DNA of 64,000 bases from positions 4,419,501 to 4,483,500 of the forward strand of contig NZ_AP018449.1 in the NCBI RefSeq assembly GCF_003966895.1, written 5' to 3'. Position 1 is the first letter of the stretch, and the number at the start of each line of letters is the position of its first letter. The notes below the pieces were generated by a model, which did no database searches, was not told the DNA's origin, and saw only the letters and a program-made list of their open reading frames with translations. This document shows, piece after piece, positions 63,001 to 64,000 of the stretch. Source of the stretch: Methylomusa anaerophila (GTDB lineage Bacteria > Bacillota > Negativicutes > Sporomusales > Sporomusaceae). The translations under genes were made by a program, and so were the position numbers.

Positions 63001-64000
63001 AAAGCTGATGTGAAAATCCGGCGTCAGAATGGTATTGACGCCGCCGGCGATCGCCATCTCGCAGCTGCCGTTTTCCAGGGCGCTCACCGCCCGGTGAATG
63101 GCTACCAGGGAACTGGAACAGGCGGTTTCAATGGGTTCGCTGGGTCCGTGAATATTGAGGAAATAGCTCATCCGGTTCGGTCCCACCGAAGGCACCGTGC
63201 CGGTGGATGTGTAACCTTCAATCCCGTCGGCCTGGGAAACCAAGACCCGATAGTCGCTGCTCATTGTTCCCGTAAAAATACCGGTCTTCGTTCCCGCCAG
63301 GCTTCGCGCCGCATAACCGGCATCTTCCATCGCCTTCCAAACATAGGTCATCAACAGCCGCTGCTGCGGGTCCATGAGCTGGGCTTCCCGGGGGGAAATG
63401 CCGAAGAATAACGGATCGAACTCCGCGACGCCGTCAATAAAACCGCCCCATTTGACGTTGGTTTTATTTGCCTCGGTTGCCGGATCGCCGTAATACTCCC
63501 GCCAATCCCAGCGGTCTGGGGGAATTTCCATGATGCAATCCCGGCCGGCAACGAGATTTTCCCAGAATTCGTCCAGGTCTCCGGCCAGCGGGAATTTTCC
63601 ACTCATGCCGATAATCGCTATGGGTTCGGAAACGGTTGCAGCCGGTTGTGCTGCGGCTAACGCCACCCTGCCGGCCAAACGGGAACGCTGTTTCTTACCG
63701 GCCGGCTTTTCTATTTCCTTTGCTTCCTCTTCTCCGGCCGGTACCGTGAATTGGACGGCTAGTACAGTCTGATATTCTTCTGTCAGATATTTGGCAAAAC
63801 TATTGAGATTCGAATGTTCAAAAAATATGGTGGGTGCCAGCTCAAGTTTATATTCTTCGTTAATTCGATTGGAAAATTCAGTAAAGGTGATCGAATCAAA
63901 TCCATACTCCTTCAGTTCGGTGTCGACATCAATACTTTCGGGCTTAACTTTGAGTAATTTGGCTACAGTTTGCATCAGGGCAGCTTCTATTTTGTTCAAT
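57067..64000 (-). CDS. Trans-AT PKS of line B, 3' part: ...ACP-KS-DH-KR-ACP-KS
   Basis: At least 2310 aa; the gene continues past the right edge. Positions are from the edge: ACP ([10 protein letters not shown], about 30), KS (115-540; [19 protein letters not shown]), DH (750-1025; [21 protein letters not shown]), KR (about 1235-1410; [26 protein letters not shown]), ACP (YGIDSMMV, about 1541), KS (1640-2076; [19 protein letters not shown]). After the KS tail it ends in a docking helix ([20 protein letters not shown]) with no DH; the DH begins the next protein, so a module is split between KS and DH. No AT. The edge is inside the ACP linker: in the 6993-aa PKS the same sequence is internal, so the TTG at the edge is not a start. 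The first 2.2 kb is nearly identical to part of line A. Confidence 0.94.
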   Translation of the reverse strand, partial: LNKIEAALMQTVAKLLKVKPESIDVDTELKEYGFDSITFTEFSNRINEEYKLELAPTIFFEHSNLNSFAKYLTEEYQTVLAVQFTVPAGEEEAKEIEKPAGKKQRSRLAGRVALAAAQPAATVSEPIAIIGMSGKFPLAGDLDEFWENLVAGRDCIMEIPPDRWDWREYYGDPATEANKTNVKWGGFIDGVAEFDPLFFGISPREAQLMDPQQRLLMTYVWKAMEDAGYAARSLAGTKTGIFTGTMSSDYRVLVSQADGIEGYTSTGTVPSVGPNRMSYFLNIHGPSEPIETACSSSLVAIHRAVSALENGSCEMAIAGGVNTILTPDFHISFNKAGMLSEDGRCKTFSDQANGYGRGEGVGMIFLRRLKDAEAAGDHIYGVIRATAENHGGRANSLTAPNPKAQAELLKDVYTKAGIDPRTVSYIEAHGTGTELGDPIEINGLKTAFTELYQAAGGSLVAEAHCGLGSVKTNIGHLELAAGIAGVIKVLLQLKHKTLVKSLHCDTVNPYIRLQDSPFYIVGETKEWKPLQNAAGRDIPRRAGVSSFGFGGVNAHVVIEEYTPKGQNWPPIPVPAGKPAIIVLSAKNEERLVEQAQQLLAAIEEEEFAGISLADIAYTLQVGRDAMEERLGVIVGSVRELADKLQAFVAGREGVAGLYRGQAKHNKETLAVFAGEEDLQTAIDGWIGKGKYEKLLALWVKGLIFDWSKLYGDSKPRRISLPTYPFAREHYWVSPSGAQPGNSSAAAAVTAAALHPLLHQNTSDLSEQRFSSTFTGQEFFLADHVVKGQPVLPGVAYLEMARAAVAQATGSFQAGQSGIRLENVVWVRPLAVGEQPVQVHIGLFPEDNGKIAFEIYTEAAGAGPVVHSQGSAVLSPVEKIPPADLPALQAQCSQSTFSASQCYQAFQAMGLQYGPGHQGIEMLYAGADQVLAKLSLPAAVADTLEHFVLHPGLLDSALQTSIGFLLGAGDPKGKAALKPFLPFALTALEIHAGCTAAMWALIRRSDGGKAGDKVQKLDIDLYDAQGNVCVRIKGFSSRGLEGEVGPAGKAATPGTLMLYPGWKEQAVAQEAAAPAYVQQVVMLCEPNNISRETIESRMSGVRCLTLASEQDGIEKFPDYAAQVFEEIQSILKSKPAGKVLLQIVVPNREEQQLFTGLAGFLKTARWENPQIIGQLIEVEPDEDPAGIIEKLQADSRSIINSQVRYQDGKRYVAALSEMEASPAAGRIPWKDQGVYLITGGAGGLGLLFAREIAQKVKDTTLILTGRSPLTADRQAKLKQAEAQGARIVYRQVDVTREKAVADLIQSIQTDFGGLNGIIHSAGVIKDNFIIKKTKAEVLEVLAPKVTGLVHLDQASQHQPLDFFILFSSGTGVFGNAGQADYAAANAFMDAYARYRNTLVASQQRRGQTLSVNWPLWQEGGMRVDAETEKMLRQTTGMVAMGTATGIRALYQGLASGQDQVLVMEGELKRLRAAFLGEQTGTAAINAPNAPHTREENKAVPAIDQNSFQEKAVNYFKRLLATAIKLPAHRIEAAAPLEKYGIDSMMVMQLTNQLEKIFGLLPKTLFFEYQNIKDLTGYFLENYRGQLTELVGIEDIAAAPAGSYRNLAAVTEAEAEELTAGSRRRLRFASLRPEKREETAALDIAVIGVAGRYPQADNIRQFWQNLRDGKDCITEIPKERWDHSLYFDADKNKPGKAYSKWGGFINGVDQFDPLFFNISPREAQIMDPQERLFLQCVYETLEDAGYTRETLGLRQDFGLGGNVGVYVGVMYEEYQLYGAQEQIQGRPVAASGNPSSIANRVSYFCNFHGPSLAVDTMCSSSLTAIHLACQSLQRGNCEAAIAGGVNVSIHPNKYLMLSQGKFASSKGRCESFGQGGDGYVPGEGVGAVLLKPLAKAVADGDHIYGIIKGTALNHGGKTNGYTVPNPNAQASVIGRAFQEAGIDPRTISYIEAHGTGTSLGDPIEITGLTKTFQAYTQDKQFCAIGSAKSNIGHCESAAGIAGVTKILLQLKYQQLAPSFHSQTLNPNIDFNNTPFVVQQELAEWKRPVVEKGGESKEYPRIAGISSFGAGGANAHIVIEEYIARDPARPPIAVNAGNPAIIVLSAKNEERLREQVRQLLAAIEERQFTDNDLADVAYTFQVGREAMEERLAVLAGSVRELAEKLKSYADGRDGGGEVYRGQVKRNKETLDVFAADEDMAKTVAAWITKGKYAKLIDLWVKGLIVDWNRLYGDVKPRRISMPTYPFAKERYWLFDATLPAKSEDRPQQENTCLSPQSNVQFDVTFYDKLIDEIMNDIISIDVAVQKAKNVFAI
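61804..64000 (-). repeat. Near-identical KS-ACP block, copy C (line B)
   Basis: This copy lies in a different assembly line, about 28.8 kb from copy B. Its ends follow copy B (for example 63739-63900 versus 34981-35140), while the middle (62295-62330, 63210-63260) follows copies A and D. It continues past the window edge. Confidence 0.8.

Overview
The window looks like part of a diderm, anaerobic Firmicutes chromosome (Negativicutes, Sporomusa/Pelosinus-like; this is inference). It combines Gram-positive features (strong GGAGG ribosome sites, S-box riboswitch control of a MetI-type gene) with an RND efflux pump and its lipoprotein adaptor, which need an outer membrane, and a large oxygen-sensitive-type activase. 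About 50 kb of the 64 kb is a trans-AT type I polyketide synthase (PKS) cluster on the minus strand. None of its modules contains an acyltransferase domain.

Layout. 1-2.8 kb is sulfur metabolism: a partial cysK (minus) with a structured leader, a SAM-riboswitch-controlled metI-like gene (plus), and a small duplicated DUF2292 (YezD-like) gene (minus) behind a second, variant SAM-type riboswitch. 2.9-39.4 kb is a three-gene PKS operon (3997, 1177 and 6993 aa) ending in a thioesterase. 39.9-41.5 kb is a two-gene ABC importer of the sulfonate/taurine type; its leader RNA matches the one in front of cysK. 42.1-46.3 kb is an RND pump and adaptor. 46.4-50.7 kb is a pair of genes that together match the long (about 1400 aa) 2-hydroxyacyl-CoA dehydratase activase-related family. 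50.7-64 kb holds two more PKS genes, the upstream one running off the window, ending in a thioester reductase.

Reading of the PKS. Helical docking tails pair 57067-64000 with 50726-57019, and 18448-39429 with 14905-18438 with 2884-14877. The 6993-aa protein has no N-terminal docking helix and the reductase protein no C-terminal one, so I infer two assembly lines. Line A (thioesterase) reads KS-DH-KR-ACP x3, KS-DH(dead)-ACP, KS-DH-KR|ACP, KS-ACP-ACP, |ECH-KS-DH-KR-ACP, KS-DH-ACP, KS(dead)-ACP-TE. Line B (visible part) reads ...ACP, KS-DH-KR-ACP, KS|DH-KR-ACP, KS-ACP-reductase. The repeated DH-KR pairs predict conjugated polyene segments. The tandem Trp-flagged ACPs plus the fused PksI-like enoyl-CoA hydratase domain predict one beta-branch in line A. 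The AT, HMG synthase, decarboxylating KS and first ECH that this chemistry needs are not in the window.

The least ordinary parts are the activase pair inside the line B operon, the mosaic near-identical module copies shared between the two lines, and the paired leader RNA that links the ABC importer to cysK.
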